This document shows, piece by piece, positions 49,852 through 60,306 of a stretch of DNA of 64,000 nt. Location: contig NZ_PGEZ01000001.1 in NCBI RefSeq assembly GCF_002797495.1, positions 372,001 through 436,000 on the forward strand. Reading direction: 5' to 3'. The position numbers and the translations under genes are program-made. The notes beneath the pieces are model-generated. The model worked only from the letters and a program-made list of their open reading frames with translations, had not been told where the DNA came from and did no database searches. The number at the start of each line of letters is the position of its first letter. Positions within the stretch are counted from its first letter, which is position 1. This DNA is from Mumia flava. Its GTDB lineage: Bacteria > Actinomycetota > Actinomycetes > Propionibacteriales > Nocardioidaceae.

Positions 49852-50595
49852 ATGGCCGATGAATACATGGTCGCGATGGACGATGTGCAGAAATGGTTCG
49901 GCGATCTGCACGTTCTCCAGGACATCAATCTGCACGTGACCCCGGGCGAGGTCGTGGTCGTGATCGGTCCGTCCGGCTCCGGCAAGTCGACCCTCTGCCG
50001 GGCGATCAACCGGCTCGAGCCGATCGACGAGGGCACGATCGCGATCGACGGCGACAAGCTGCCCGAGGAGGGCAAGCAGCTCGCACAGTTGCGCGCCGAC
50101 GTCGGGATGGTCTTCCAGTCGTTCAACCTGTTCGCGCACAAGACCGTGCTCGAGAACGTCACGCTCGGGCCGATCAAGGTCCGCAAGAAGTCGAAGTCCG
50201 ACGCCGAGAAGCGCGCGATGGAGCTCCTCACCCGCGTCGGCGTCGAGAACCAGGCGAACAAGTATCCGGCCCAGCTCTCCGGCGGCCAGCAGCAGCGCGT
50301 CGCGATCGCCCGCGCCCTGGCGATGGACCCGAAGGTCATGCTCTTCGACGAGCCGACCTCCGCGCTCGACCCGGAGATGATCAAGGAAGTCCTCGACACG
50401 ATGGTGGCGCTCGCCGAGGGCGGCATGACGATGATCGTCGTCACCCACGAGATGGGCTTCGCCCGTACGGCCGCGCACCGTGTCGTCTTCATGGCCGACG
50501 GGCAGATCGTCGAAGAGAACACCCCGCAGGAGTTCTTCGACAACCCCACCTCCGATCGCGCGAAGGACTTCCTCGCCAAGATCCTCAAGCACTGA
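49852..50595 (+). CDS. gluA: Glutamate ABC transporter ATPase
   Basis: A 247-residue polar amino acid transport ATPase. Walker A is [19 protein letters not shown] near residue 42, the Q-loop is [15 protein letters not shown], the signature [17 protein letters not shown] near 145 and Walker [15 protein letters not shown] near 165. It powers the GluBCD glutamate uptake system. The position next to recX-recA and miaB matches the gluABCD locus of Corynebacterium and Streptomyces, which strengthens the name. ATG 49852 is used with the TAGGTT box 7 bp upstream; ATG 49867 is an alternative. Confidence 0.93.
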   Translation: MADEYMVAMDDVQKWFGDLHVLQDINLHVTPGEVVVVIGPSGSGKSTLCRAINRLEPIDEGTIAIDGDKLPEEGKQLAQLRADVGMVFQSFNLFAHKTVLENVTLGPIKVRKKSKSDAEKRAMELLTRVGVENQANKYPAQLSGGQQQRVAIARALAMDPKVMLFDEPTSALDPEMIKEVLDTMVALAEGGMTMIVVTHEMGFARTAAHRVVFMADGQIVEENTPQEFFDNPTSDRAKDFLAKILKH

Positions 50596-50687
50596 CACCA
50601 GACCCGCGTCGGGGCACGCCGCCTCGCCGCACCCACGGGCTCGCGACCGCGGGCCCAGCACGACGAGCACACGACGAGGGGATAGAC

Positions 50688-51590
50688 ATGAAGCTCGACA
50701 AGTTCAAGCTCGCTGCCGTAGCCGCGGCCGCGACGCTGGCGCTGGCCGGCTGCGGTGACGCGGGCGAGGACGACGGAGGTGACGGCGACGGCGACGGCTT
50801 CAGCGCCGAGGTCGTCGACAGCCCGGAGTTCGACGACGGCACCCGCATGGCGGAGCTCGCCGAGCAGGGCACCGTCAAGATCGGCGTCAAGTTCGACCAG
50901 CCGGGGATCGGCTTCATGCCTGCCGGCGCCGACGAGCCCGTCGGGTTCGACCCGAACATGGGCAAGGTCATCGCCGGACAGCTCGGCATCGAGCCTGGGC
51001 AGATCGAGTGGACCGAGACGATCTCCGACAACCGCGAGCCCTTCCTGCAGGAGGGGACGGTCGACTTCGTCATCGCCTCGTACTCGATCACCGACGAGCG
51101 GCGCCAGCTCGTCGGCCAGGCCGGTCCGTACTACGTGACCGGTCAGCAGCTCCTCGTCCAGGAGAGCAATGAGGACATCGGCGGTCCTGAGGACCTCGAG
51201 GGCAAGAGCGTGTGCTCCGTGACCGGCTCGACGTCGATCGCGACCGTCGAGGAGGAGTACGGCGCCGAGCCTGCTGGCTTCAACACCTACTCCGAGTGCG
51301 TCGACCAGCTCAAGAACGGCTCTGTGGACGCCGTCACGACCGACGGTGCGATCCTGGCCGGCTACGCCGCCGACGATCCGGGCACGATGAAGGTCGTCGG
51401 CGACCCGTTCTCGGAGGAGCGCTACGGCATCGGCTACAGCCAGGACGCTCCGGAGCTCTGCGAGTTCATCAACGAGACCCTCGAGGGCGCGTTCGACGAC
51501 GGTACCTGGGAGGACGCGTTCGACGACTCACTGGGAGACTCCGGGATGGATGTTCCGGACACCCCCGAGCTCGACGAGTGCCCGAGCTGA
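50688..51590 (+). CDS. gluB: Glutamate-binding lipoprotein
   Basis: A 300-residue extracellular binding lipoprotein: signal peptide and lipobox LALAGCGD at residues 17-24, a Gly/Asp/Glu linker, then a type II periplasmic binding fold (VKIGVKFDQPGIGFM, VIASYSITDERR, CSVTGSTSIATVEE). Two later cysteine pairs (CSVTG, SECVDQ, ELCEF, DECPS) may form disulfides. It captures glutamate for GluCD. ATG 50688 has GAGGGG 8 nt upstream and lies 92 bp after gluA. A strong hairpin follows its stop, before gluC. Confidence 0.92.
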   Translation: MKLDKFKLAAVAAAATLALAGCGDAGEDDGGDGDGDGFSAEVVDSPEFDDGTRMAELAEQGTVKIGVKFDQPGIGFMPAGADEPVGFDPNMGKVIAGQLGIEPGQIEWTETISDNREPFLQEGTVDFVIASYSITDERRQLVGQAGPYYVTGQQLLVQESNEDIGGPEDLEGKSVCSVTGSTSIATVEEEYGAEPAGFNTYSECVDQLKNGSVDAVTTDGAILAGYAADDPGTMKVVGDPFSEERYGIGYSQDAPELCEFINETLEGAFDDGTWEDAFDDSLGDSGMDVPDTPELDECPS

Positions 51591-51602
51591 CCTGATGCAT
51601 CG

Positions 51603-51647
51603 ACGGTTGCCGGGTGACCCGGCTGGTTCGGGTCACCCGGCAACCGT
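51603..51647 (+). terminator. Intra-operon hairpin between gluB and gluC
   Basis: A perfect 19-bp inverted repeat (left arm ACGGTTGCCGGGTGACCCG) with a 7-nt loop starts 12 bp after the gluB stop and ends 32 bp before gluC. There is no U-run. It could partly stop transcription or protect the gluAB end of the RNA, giving more binding protein than permease. Confidence 0.75.
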
Positions 51648-51679
51648 GCCCATGCCCGAACGGCTAAGGAGGTGAGCGC

Positions 51680-52327
51680 GTGGACGTCCTGATCGACAAC
51701 CTGCCGGTCATCCTCGAGGGCTTCGGTAAGACGCTGCAGCTGCTGGCAGTCTCCGGTGTCATCGCCATGATCGTCGGCACACTCATCGCGTTGTTCCGCG
51801 TGAGTCCGGTCCCGGTCCTGCGAAGGACAGGGACGGTCTACGTCGCGATCTTCCGCAACTCACCGCTCTTGGTGCTCATCCTGATCACGTACTACGGACT
51901 GCCGGAGATCGGCATCGACTTCGGGTTCTTCACGATGATCACGATGGCGATGGGCCTCTACACCGCGGCGTTCGTGGCCGAGTCCCTCCGGTCGGGCATC
52001 AATGGGATCCCGTTGGGTCAAGCAGAAGCCTCACGATCGCTCGGACTCACGTTCTCCCAGTCCATGAGCACCGTGGTCTTCCCGCAGGCGCTCAGGAACG
52101 TGGTGCCGCCTCTCGCGAGCGTCTTCATCGCGCTCACCAAGAACACGTCTCTTGCTCTCGGATTCGGCATCGCCGAGGCATCTTTTCGAAGCAAGGAACT
52201 GCTGAACGACTTCCCGACCTCGCGGTGGTGGATCTTCGGCGGGATCGCCCTGGGCTACATCATCATCGTCGAGGCGATCTCGCTCGGGGCCGCGCTGCTC
52301 GAGCGCCGGTGGAGGAGGGAACGATGA
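51680..52327 (+). CDS. gluC: Glutamate ABC transporter permease 1
   Basis: A 215-residue membrane protein with about five transmembrane segments. The HisM/GlnP-type loop is visible (GQAEASRSLGLTFSQSMSTV near 112-132) and the N-terminal LEGFGKTLQLLAVSGVIAMI is typical. It forms the channel with GluD. GTG 51680 is set by AAGGAGG 7 nt upstream, and its stop overlaps the gluD start as ATGA. Confidence 0.93.
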   Translation: MDVLIDNLPVILEGFGKTLQLLAVSGVIAMIVGTLIALFRVSPVPVLRRTGTVYVAIFRNSPLLVLILITYYGLPEIGIDFGFFTMITMAMGLYTAAFVAESLRSGINGIPLGQAEASRSLGLTFSQSMSTVVFPQALRNVVPPLASVFIALTKNTSLALGFGIAEASFRSKELLNDFPTSRWWIFGGIALGYIIIVEAISLGAALLERRWRRER

Positions 52328-53232
52328 GCACCGTTCTGTACGACGCACCGGGCCCCCGGGCTCGACGGCTCTACCGCACGATCGGGATCATCTCTTCGCT
52401 CGTCCTCATCGCCATCGCGGCGCTCGTGATCTACCAGCTGTACAAGGCCGACCAGTTCACCGAAGAGGTCTGGGAGCCCTTCGTCACACCTCGCATCATG
52501 GAGCTGCTGTGGCAAGGCCTCCTCGACACGATCCGAGCCGCAGTCCTCGCCATCATCGGCGCTGTTCTCTTCGGCATCGTCTTCGGGATCGGCAAGCTGT
52601 CAGAGCACGCCTGGATCCGCTGGCCGTGCTGGCTCGTCGTTGAGTTCTTCCGCGCGGTCCCTCTGGTCATGCTCATCTTCTTCGTCTGGTCGTTGTACTC
52701 GCTCCAGCCCGATCGCTCGTACATCTCGCTCGTGATCAGCCTCGTCCTGTACAACGGCGCGGTCCTGGCCGAGGTCTTCCGCGCGGGTATCAACGCTCTG
52801 CCGAACGGCCAGTCGGAGGCTGCCTACGCCGTCGGAATGCGCAAGAACCAGGTGATGACGGCGGTCCTGCTCCCCCAGGCTGTCAAGATCATGCTTCCGT
52901 CCATCATCAGCCAGTGCGTCGTCGCTTTGAAGGACACGTCGCTCGGCTACCTGATCCTCGCACCGGGACTCACGACCGCCGGCCGCCTGATCTGGGGCAC
53001 GTTCGGCAACTACCTGGCGACGGCGCTCGTCCTGCTCATGCTCTACCTCGTCCTCAACCTGCTCCTGGAACGGCTGGCTGTGTGGGCGGAACGCAGGTTC
53101 AGCCAAGGGCGGAAGCTCCACGTGGATGCCGTCGGCGCGCTCGGTGACGAGGAACGCACCGCTGCGGAGAAGGCCAATGCCGTGCGGTTCGGCCCCGAGA
53201 GCCTGGGGGGCGGTGGCCAGGGCCGTACGTGA
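52324..53232 (+). CDS. gluD: Glutamate ABC transporter permease 2
   Basis: A 302-residue membrane protein with an extended N-terminus, about five to six transmembrane segments and the permease loop GQSEAAYAVGMRKNQVMTAV near 160-180. The C-terminal 55 residues are charged and cytoplasmic. ATG 52324 overlaps the gluC stop, so the two permeases are translationally coupled. Last gene of the uptake operon. Confidence 0.93.
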   Translation: MSTVLYDAPGPRARRLYRTIGIISSLVLIAIAALVIYQLYKADQFTEEVWEPFVTPRIMELLWQGLLDTIRAAVLAIIGAVLFGIVFGIGKLSEHAWIRWPCWLVVEFFRAVPLVMLIFFVWSLYSLQPDRSYISLVISLVLYNGAVLAEVFRAGINALPNGQSEAAYAVGMRKNQVMTAVLLPQAVKIMLPSIISQCVVALKDTSLGYLILAPGLTTAGRLIWGTFGNYLATALVLLMLYLVLNLLLERLAVWAERRFSQGRKLHVDAVGALGDEERTAAEKANAVRFGPESLGGGGQGRT

Positions 53233-53268
53233 CGTCACGCCGTCGTCGGCGCGCTGTCCGGCTCTGGC

Positions 53269-53727
53269 TCAGCCCTTCGGCGTGACCCAGAGCCGGATCG
53301 TGCCCTCGACGACGCGCGTACCGTCGTCGCGCACGGCGTAGACCGTCACGGGCACGTCCGGCGCGCCGGCCCAGTCGGCCTCGGTCGTCTCGGCGACGCA
53401 CGTCAGGTCACTGGTCGCCTTCGCGAGGTAGGCGACCTCCATCCCCTTCGGGAGCCACCGCATGTCGGACGGGACGGTCGCCTCCGCGAGCAGGCCCATC
53501 GCGGCCTCCAGCCCGTTGCAGACGGCGATCGCATGCACGGTGCCGATGTGGTTGTGCACGGCGCGGCGCTTGCGGAGCCCGACCTCGGCGCGGTGCGGCT
53601 GCATCGTGCGGACCTGCGGGCGGATCGTGCGGAAATACGGCGCCTTCAGGCTGAACGCGAAGCCGAAGAGCTTGTCGCCGAGCGGGAGTCCGGTCGCCCG
53701 GCGGTAGAGGTCGTACGTCGAGGTCAT
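53269..53727 (-). CDS. DUF4442 hotdog-fold protein
   Basis: A 152-residue protein of the DUF4442/thioesterase-like hotdog group: LRKRRAVHNHIGTVHAIAVC near 55-75 and PKGMEVAYLAKATSDLTCVA near 95-115 carry the family pattern. Related hotdog proteins act on acyl-CoA or acyl-ACP, but no active site can be named. ATG 53727 (MTSTYDLYRRATG) is preferred; TACGCT lies 7 bp upstream on the same strand. It follows the GNAT gene with 22 bp between. Convergent with gluD. Confidence 0.8.
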   Translation of the reverse strand: MTSTYDLYRRATGLPLGDKLFGFAFSLKAPYFRTIRPQVRTMQPHRAEVGLRKRRAVHNHIGTVHAIAVCNGLEAAMGLLAEATVPSDMRWLPKGMEVAYLAKATSDLTCVAETTEADWAGAPDVPVTVYAVRDDGTRVVEGTIRLWVTPKG

Positions 53728-53734
53728 GCGCGGC

Positions 53735-53740
53735 AGCGTA
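53735..53740 (-). promoter_or_regulatory. -10 element of a leaderless-type DUF4442 promoter
   Basis: On the minus strand TACGCT is followed by 7 bp and ATG 53727. Confidence 0.4.
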
Positions 53741-53749
53741 CCACCGTTG

Positions 53750-54304
53750 TTACTCACTGGTAACCACGTTCCCGAGCGCGTTCGCGTCGGCGCGCGCGAG
53801 CCGGCACACGATCACCGCGAACTCCTCCCCCGGCGGCGTGATCCACTGCCGCTGCTCGAATCCCAGCTTGTCCAGCACGCGCAGCGACGCGGCGTTGCGT
53901 GCATCCGGGCACGCGACGATCCACGGCGCGTCCGGGTGCGCGTCGAGCAGCACCGCAGGGACGTACGCACGGAGCATGGCGGTGCCGAGTCCGCGTCCGA
54001 CGAGGTCCGGTTCGCCGATCAGGTAGTCGAACCCGGCGGCGCCCGGGAGCTGGATGCGCACCGCGTACTCGTCGTTCGCATCGACGGGGAAGTCCTGGAC
54101 GTAGCCGACCGGCCGGCCGTCGAGCATCGCGACCCGCATCACGGTCGGGTGATCGCCACGGAGCCGCGCGCCGTACCGATCGCGCGCCGCGTCGACATCG
54201 GCCGGTGGGCGCGGGAACCACGTCGTCACGTGCGGTTCGTTGCGCCACCGCACGAAGTCCGGCAGGTCGGCGTCGGTCATCGCACGGAACGTCCACACCG
54301 GCAT
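53750..54304 (-). CDS. GNAT-family N-acetyltransferase
   Basis: A 184-residue acetyltransferase of the AAC(6')/RimJ-like layout. The acetyl-CoA loop is LVGRGLGTAMLRAYVPA near 100-117, and VACPDARNAASLRVLDKLGF near 130-150 is the typical C-terminal pattern. It opens MPVWTFRAMTDADLPDFVRW. The substrate is unknown; aminoglycoside or siderophore-type acceptors are known in similar proteins, with no evidence for either here. TAGCCT lies 6 bp before ATG 54304. It probably shares a transcript with the DUF4442 gene. Confidence 0.83.
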   Translation of the reverse strand: MPVWTFRAMTDADLPDFVRWRNEPHVTTWFPRPPADVDAARDRYGARLRGDHPTVMRVAMLDGRPVGYVQDFPVDANDEYAVRIQLPGAAGFDYLIGEPDLVGRGLGTAMLRAYVPAVLLDAHPDAPWIVACPDARNAASLRVLDKLGFEQRQWITPPGEEFAVIVCRLARADANALGNVVTSE

Positions 54305-54310
54305 CCACCG

Positions 54311-54316
54311 AGGCTA
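54311..54316 (-). promoter_or_regulatory. -10 element of a leaderless-type GNAT promoter
   Basis: On the minus strand TAGCCT is followed by 6 bp and ATG 54304. Confidence 0.5.
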
Positions 54317-54354
54317 TCGGCACGACGGCACGTGATCCACGGGTGCGATCTGCC

Positions 54355-54360
54355 TAGGCT
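54355..54360 (+). promoter_or_regulatory. -10 element of a leaderless-type CapA-like gene promoter
   Basis: TAGGCT lies 6 bp before ATG 54367, identical to the nadE arrangement. Confidence 0.55.
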
Positions 54361-54366
54361 CGGGGC

Positions 54367-55833
54367 ATGCGTCCTCCGGCACGGACAGCATCGGTCGCCG
54401 CGGCCGTCGTGGTCGTGGTGGGGCTCGCGGCGTGCAGCGGTACGGAGGGGTCCGGTGCCACGTCACCGACCGAGTCGGCCTCCCCCTCGGTGTCCCCGTC
54501 GGTCGAGGCCGAGCGCAGCGAAGATCGAGACCCCGACCTCACCGTCCTCGTCACGCACCACCGCCGCGCGCCGCTCGACGTCAGCGAGGCCCGGGCCCGA
54601 CGGCTGCTCGATCAAGGAGCCGCCTCGTGGTCAGCCCTCGGCGCTGCCGACCGGCCCCTTCGCATCGTGACCACGCTCGACGATCTCCCATCGAGCGCCG
54701 CCCGCCGTGTCCCCGATTCACGTACCGCCCTCGCGGCCGTCCACCGCTCCCGCCGCACGCTCGGCATCGTCCGCGCCTCCGAGGTCGACGAGACCGTACG
54801 GGTGGTGTCCGTCGGCGGGGTCGATCCGCTGCGCTCCCCCGCCCGCTACCCACTGCGGGCCGGCGAGGCCGCTCCGACACCCGACGTCGTCACGATGACG
54901 TTCACCGGCGACGTGATGCTCGGTCGACGTGTCGGCGACTACCTCGACACCGTCGGCGATCCGGCTGCCGTGCTGCGTCCGCTCGCGCCGCGCCTCCGCT
55001 CCGCCGACATCGCCGTCACGAACCTGGAGTCCACGCTGTCGCAGGCTGGTTCGCCGACGCAGGGCGGCGACTCGTTCGGCGCTGACCCCTCCGTACGGCG
55101 TGGTCTGCGGCTGGCCGGCCTCGACGTGATCGGGCTCGCGAACAACCACCTCGGCGACTACGGCGACACCGCGATGCTGCGGACGTTCGAACGGCTGCGG
55201 GCCCGCGGCCTCCCGTACGTCGGGGCCGGTGCGGACCGGGCGGAAGCGCGTCGGCCGCTCGTGGTCGAGCGGAGCGGGACGCGGGTGGCGTTCGTGGCGT
55301 TCGACGCGATCGGTGAGACGCCGGCCGCGACGGCGGACGGGCCGGGTGCGAATCGCCTCTCGATGCCGCCCCGGACCGGGCCGCTCGATCGTGATCGGCT
55401 CCGCAGGCTCGCCGCGCAGGTCCGCACCCTGTCCGGCCGGGTCGACACCGTCGTGGTGCTGGCGCACTGGGGGACGCAGTACACGAACGTCCCCGAGCCG
55501 GTGCAGAGCCGGGTCGCACGCCGGTTGGCGGATGCGGGTGCCGACCTCGTCGTCGGCGGACACCCGCACTGGCTGCAGGGATGGGAGAACGCGGGCGGCA
55601 CCCTGGTGGTGCACTCCCTCGGCAACACGGTCTTCGACATGGACTTCCAGCAACGCACCCAGGAGGGCGCGCTGCTCGAGGTCGTGCTGTGGGACGGCGA
55701 GCTGAAGGCGGCCGACCTCGTGCCGTACGTCATCGGCAGCGATGACTTCACCCCTCGCGTGGTGCGCGGTTCACGGGCGCGGACCGTGCTCGAGACGGCC
55801 TGGGAGACCAGCACCGGCCCGTACGGTCGCTAG
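54367..55833 (+). CDS. CapA/PGA-synthesis-type metallophosphatase-fold lipoprotein
   Basis: A 488-residue lipoprotein: hydrophobic signal with lipobox VGLAACSG near residues 18-25, a Ser/Pro linker that contains one in-frame repeat of family A (SVEAERSEDRDPD), a short N-terminal domain, then the CapA domain from about 178. Metal-site landmarks are TFTGDVMLGRRV, TNLESTLS, LANNHLGDYG, VLAHWG and GGHPHWLQG. The fold is named for poly-gamma-glutamate synthesis but most actinobacterial members are of unknown role at the cell envelope. Its stop codon overlaps the stop of the convergent peptidase gene. Confidence 0.87.
   Translation: MRPPARTASVAAAVVVVVGLAACSGTEGSGATSPTESASPSVSPSVEAERSEDRDPDLTVLVTHHRRAPLDVSEARARRLLDQGAASWSALGAADRPLRIVTTLDDLPSSAARRVPDSRTALAAVHRSRRTLGIVRASEVDETVRVVSVGGVDPLRSPARYPLRAGEAAPTPDVVTMTFTGDVMLGRRVGDYLDTVGDPAAVLRPLAPRLRSADIAVTNLESTLSQAGSPTQGGDSFGADPSVRRGLRLAGLDVIGLANNHLGDYGDTAMLRTFERLRARGLPYVGAGADRAEARRPLVVERSGTRVAFVAFDAIGETPAATADGPGANRLSMPPRTGPLDRDRLRRLAAQVRTLSGRVDTVVVLAHWGTQYTNVPEPVQSRVARRLADAGADLVVGGHPHWLQGWENAGGTLVVHSLGNTVFDMDFQQRTQEGALLEVVLWDGELKAADLVPYVIGSDDFTPRVVRGSRARTVLETAWETSTGPYGR
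54500..54533. repeat. Repeat family A, one copy inside the CapA-like gene
   Basis: GGTCGAGGCCGAGCGCAGCG followed by AAGATCGAGACCCC is translated in the linker just after the lipobox region. Confidence 0.75.
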
Positions 55834-56840
55834 CTGGTCGTCTTGATCCAGCGCCAGGCGACGGTCGCGGACCGGCGCAGCTGACGGTCGTCGACGACCC
55901 GCGGCACATCACCGGCCGAGTGGTATCCGGCGTACGGGATGCTGCCGATGCGGGCCGCGGCGATCCCCGCCTTCGCGTACGACCAGTGGTCGCTCGCGCG
56001 GTCCTCGCAGGTGCTCGTCGGCACGCCGCCGGCTCGCTCGACCAGGGCGCGCCGCACCCGGGCCGGTCCCTGGCCGGCGTCGCAGATCGGAACGTCAGGA
56101 CCGCGCACCCCCACTCGGTCGAGGCTCGCCATGCCACGGACGGCCTCGCGCTGCGCCGGACCGAGCGTCGCGACGAGGTGCTGCGAACCGAAGTGGTGCA
56201 GGTCGTCACCAGGCCCGCGCGGTTCCTCGGCGCCGAACGCGACGAACCGCACCGGAAGCCGCGTCCCGTTCGTCGCGGCCACCCGTGCGATCTCGAGGAC
56301 TGACGCAACCCCCGAAGCGTTGTCCTCGGCGCCGGGCGCCACAGCGACGGTGTCGAGGTGCGCGCCGACGACGAGGTGCGGTGCGCGTGGATCGAACCGT
56401 GGAGGGTCGGCGATCACGTTGCTCGAGCGTCCCGCGTCGACCGGCACGCCCCACGAGTCACCGGCCGGGACATCGAAGCGCTGCCGCGACACGTCGTACC
56501 CGAGTGCCGTGAAGCGCTGCGCAACCCAGTCGGCCGCGCGACGGTACGCGGGGCTGGTCGCGTGGCGCGGACCGATCCGACCGGCGAGGTGACGGACGTC
56601 GGCCCGGATCCGGTCGACGTCGATCCTGGCGGGTGGAGCAGCGCTCGGTGTCGCGTCCGAGGTCGCCGTCGTGGTGGGCTCGCTGGCCGCGGTCGGCGTC
56701 GGAGTGGGCTCGCCCGGCGTGGTCGACCCGGCCGGGCGGCTCGCCGTTGGACCGCTGTCGTCGTCGGCGCTGTCGTCGGTGGCCGCCGTGCAGCCGCAGC
56801 TCAGCGCTGCGACGACTCCGAGCCAGGCCAACGACCGCAC
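55830..56840 (-). CDS. M28-family aminopeptidase lipoprotein
   Basis: A 336-residue exported zinc peptidase. The N-terminus VRSLAWLGVVAALSCGCTAA is a lipoprotein signal, followed by a Thr/Pro/Ser-rich linker. M28 ligands are visible in VGAHLDTV (His, about 165), AEDNASG (Asp), FGAEEPRG (Glu pair near 215), SLDRVG (Asp, about 245) and YHSAGD (His near 315). It probably removes amino acids from peptides at the cell surface. The start is GTG 56840. It is convergent with the CapA-like gene; the two stop codons share CTAG at 55830-55833. Confidence 0.85.
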   Translation of the reverse strand: MRSLAWLGVVAALSCGCTAATDDSADDDSGPTASRPAGSTTPGEPTPTPTAASEPTTTATSDATPSAAPPARIDVDRIRADVRHLAGRIGPRHATSPAYRRAADWVAQRFTALGYDVSRQRFDVPAGDSWGVPVDAGRSSNVIADPPRFDPRAPHLVVGAHLDTVAVAPGAEDNASGVASVLEIARVAATNGTRLPVRFVAFGAEEPRGPGDDLHHFGSQHLVATLGPAQREAVRGMASLDRVGVRGPDVPICDAGQGPARVRRALVERAGGVPTSTCEDRASDHWSYAKAGIAAARIGSIPYAGYHSAGDVPRVVDDRQLRRSATVAWRWIKTTS

Positions 56841-56883
56841 GTTTCCATGCTGGCACGCCCACCAAGCTGGCACGTCGGGTCGA

Positions 56884-57501
56884 TCACTCGCTGTCCGCGT
56901 TGATCTCCGCGTCGAACGCGAGCGCGTCGCCGTCGGGCAGCCCGTCGTCGATCTCGGCCGACAACGCCAGCTCCTCCCGGACCACGCGGTACGCGAGCCC
57001 CGGTCCGTACCCTTTACGACCGAGCATCCCCACGAGCCGCCGGACCTTCGTCTGCTCGTCGGCGACGCGCGTGAGGCTGCGCAGCTTCTTGCGGACCAGG
57101 GTCCGGGCAGCGTCCTCCTCGTCCTCGGGCTCGATCGCCTCGACGGCGTCGCGTACGACGTCGTCCTCGACGCCCTTGCGACGGAGCTCGACGGCGATGG
57201 CTCGTCCTGCGAGGCCGCGGCTGCGCTGCCGCGACTCGACCCACATCCGGGCGAACTGCTCGTCATCGATCAGACCGACGTGCTCGAACCGGTCGAGCAG
57301 CTGCTGCGCGACGTCGTCCGGCACGCGACGCCGCGTGAGGAATGCCGCGAGCTCGGCGCGCGACCGGGGCTGGTCGGTGAGCCGGTCGAGCAGGATCTTC
57401 CGGCCGACCGCCTCGGGGTCGGCCGGCGGGCCGAGGTCACGGCTCGGATCGGACTCGGCGTCCCGCGCATGGCGGGACGCCGAGTGACGACGTCCCGCCA
57501 T
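56884..57501 (-). CDS. recX: Regulatory protein RecX
   Basis: RecX binds RecA filaments and limits their activity. The 205-residue protein has the tandem three-helix repeats of the family: ILLDRLTDQPRSRAELAAFL near 36-56, GLIDDEQFARMWVESRQRSR near 76-96 and ARTLVRKKLRSL then a final repeat near 155-185 (MLGRKGYGPGLAYRVVRE). It begins two bases after the recA stop on the same strand, so it is co-transcribed and presumably induced with recA after DNA damage. Confidence 0.95.
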   Translation of the reverse strand: MAGRRHSASRHARDAESDPSRDLGPPADPEAVGRKILLDRLTDQPRSRAELAAFLTRRRVPDDVAQQLLDRFEHVGLIDDEQFARMWVESRQRSRGLAGRAIAVELRRKGVEDDVVRDAVEAIEPEDEEDAARTLVRKKLRSLTRVADEQTKVRRLVGMLGRKGYGPGLAYRVVREELALSAEIDDGLPDGDALAFDAEINADSE

Positions 57502-57503
57502 GA

Positions 57504-59723
<2,220 letters not shown>

Positions 59724-59820
59724 CAGTGTGGTCCCCTCTTGTCTCGTGTCCGCAGGCCACCTTCGACGATAGGGAGAACCACTGACAGTCGTGGCACCCG
59801 TTCGTCGGCCTGTGGACAGA

Positions 59821-60306
59821 CTAGGCCGAACGTGTGTTCGAAGCGCGCGACACGCCGTTCACGCGCCGCAACTTCCGTGACCGCCGCCAGGACCACACCA
59901 CCGCGACGACGACCGCCACCACGGTCAGACCCCACCACGCGGGCCCGTACGCACGGTCGAGCAGCGTCGCGTTCTGGTCTCCGCGCCCGAGGCCCGCCGT
60001 CGTCGCGACCAGCACCGGGACCGCCATCACCGTCACGGTCCCCCACACCAACAGCACCAGCGCCGCCGGCAGCCGCGCCGCCGCAGGCAGGAACCGCGTC
60101 CCCAGCAGCAGCACGACAAGCGTCAGCGGCGCGAGGATCCCGTCGTGCACGATCACGCCGCCCCCGAGCCACAGCACGGCCGAGACCAGCCCGTCGAACG
60201 GTTCGCGCAGCAGCAGCCACACGCCGTACGTACCGACAGCGACGCCGGCCGCGCCGAGCAGCAGGCGCCCGGTGCTGACCCCTCGCGCCCGCGCCGACAC
60301 GCTCAC
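59821..60306 (-). CDS. Four-segment membrane protein, last gene of the GT2 operon
   Basis: A 161-residue membrane protein with about four hydrophobic segments ([76 protein letters not shown]) and a basic tail. Function unknown. GTG 60306 overlaps the stop of the molybdopterin-type gene as GTGA. Its 3' end contains the SOS box for recA, so the end of this gene doubles as a recA control region. Confidence 0.75.
   Translation of the reverse strand: MSVSARARGVSTGRLLLGAAGVAVGTYGVWLLLREPFDGLVSAVLWLGGGVIVHDGILAPLTLVVLLLGTRFLPAAARLPAALVLLVWGTVTVMAVPVLVATTAGLGRGDQNATLLDRAYGPAWWGLTVVAVVVAVVWSWRRSRKLRRVNGVSRASNTRSA
59827..59840. promoter_or_regulatory. LexA-binding SOS box for recA-recX
   Basis: CGAACGTGTGTTCG is a perfect match to the actinobacterial/Bacillus-type SOS box CGAAC-N4-GTTCG. 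It lies 103 bp upstream of the recA start, inside the last codons of the neighbouring membrane protein gene. Confidence 0.85.
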
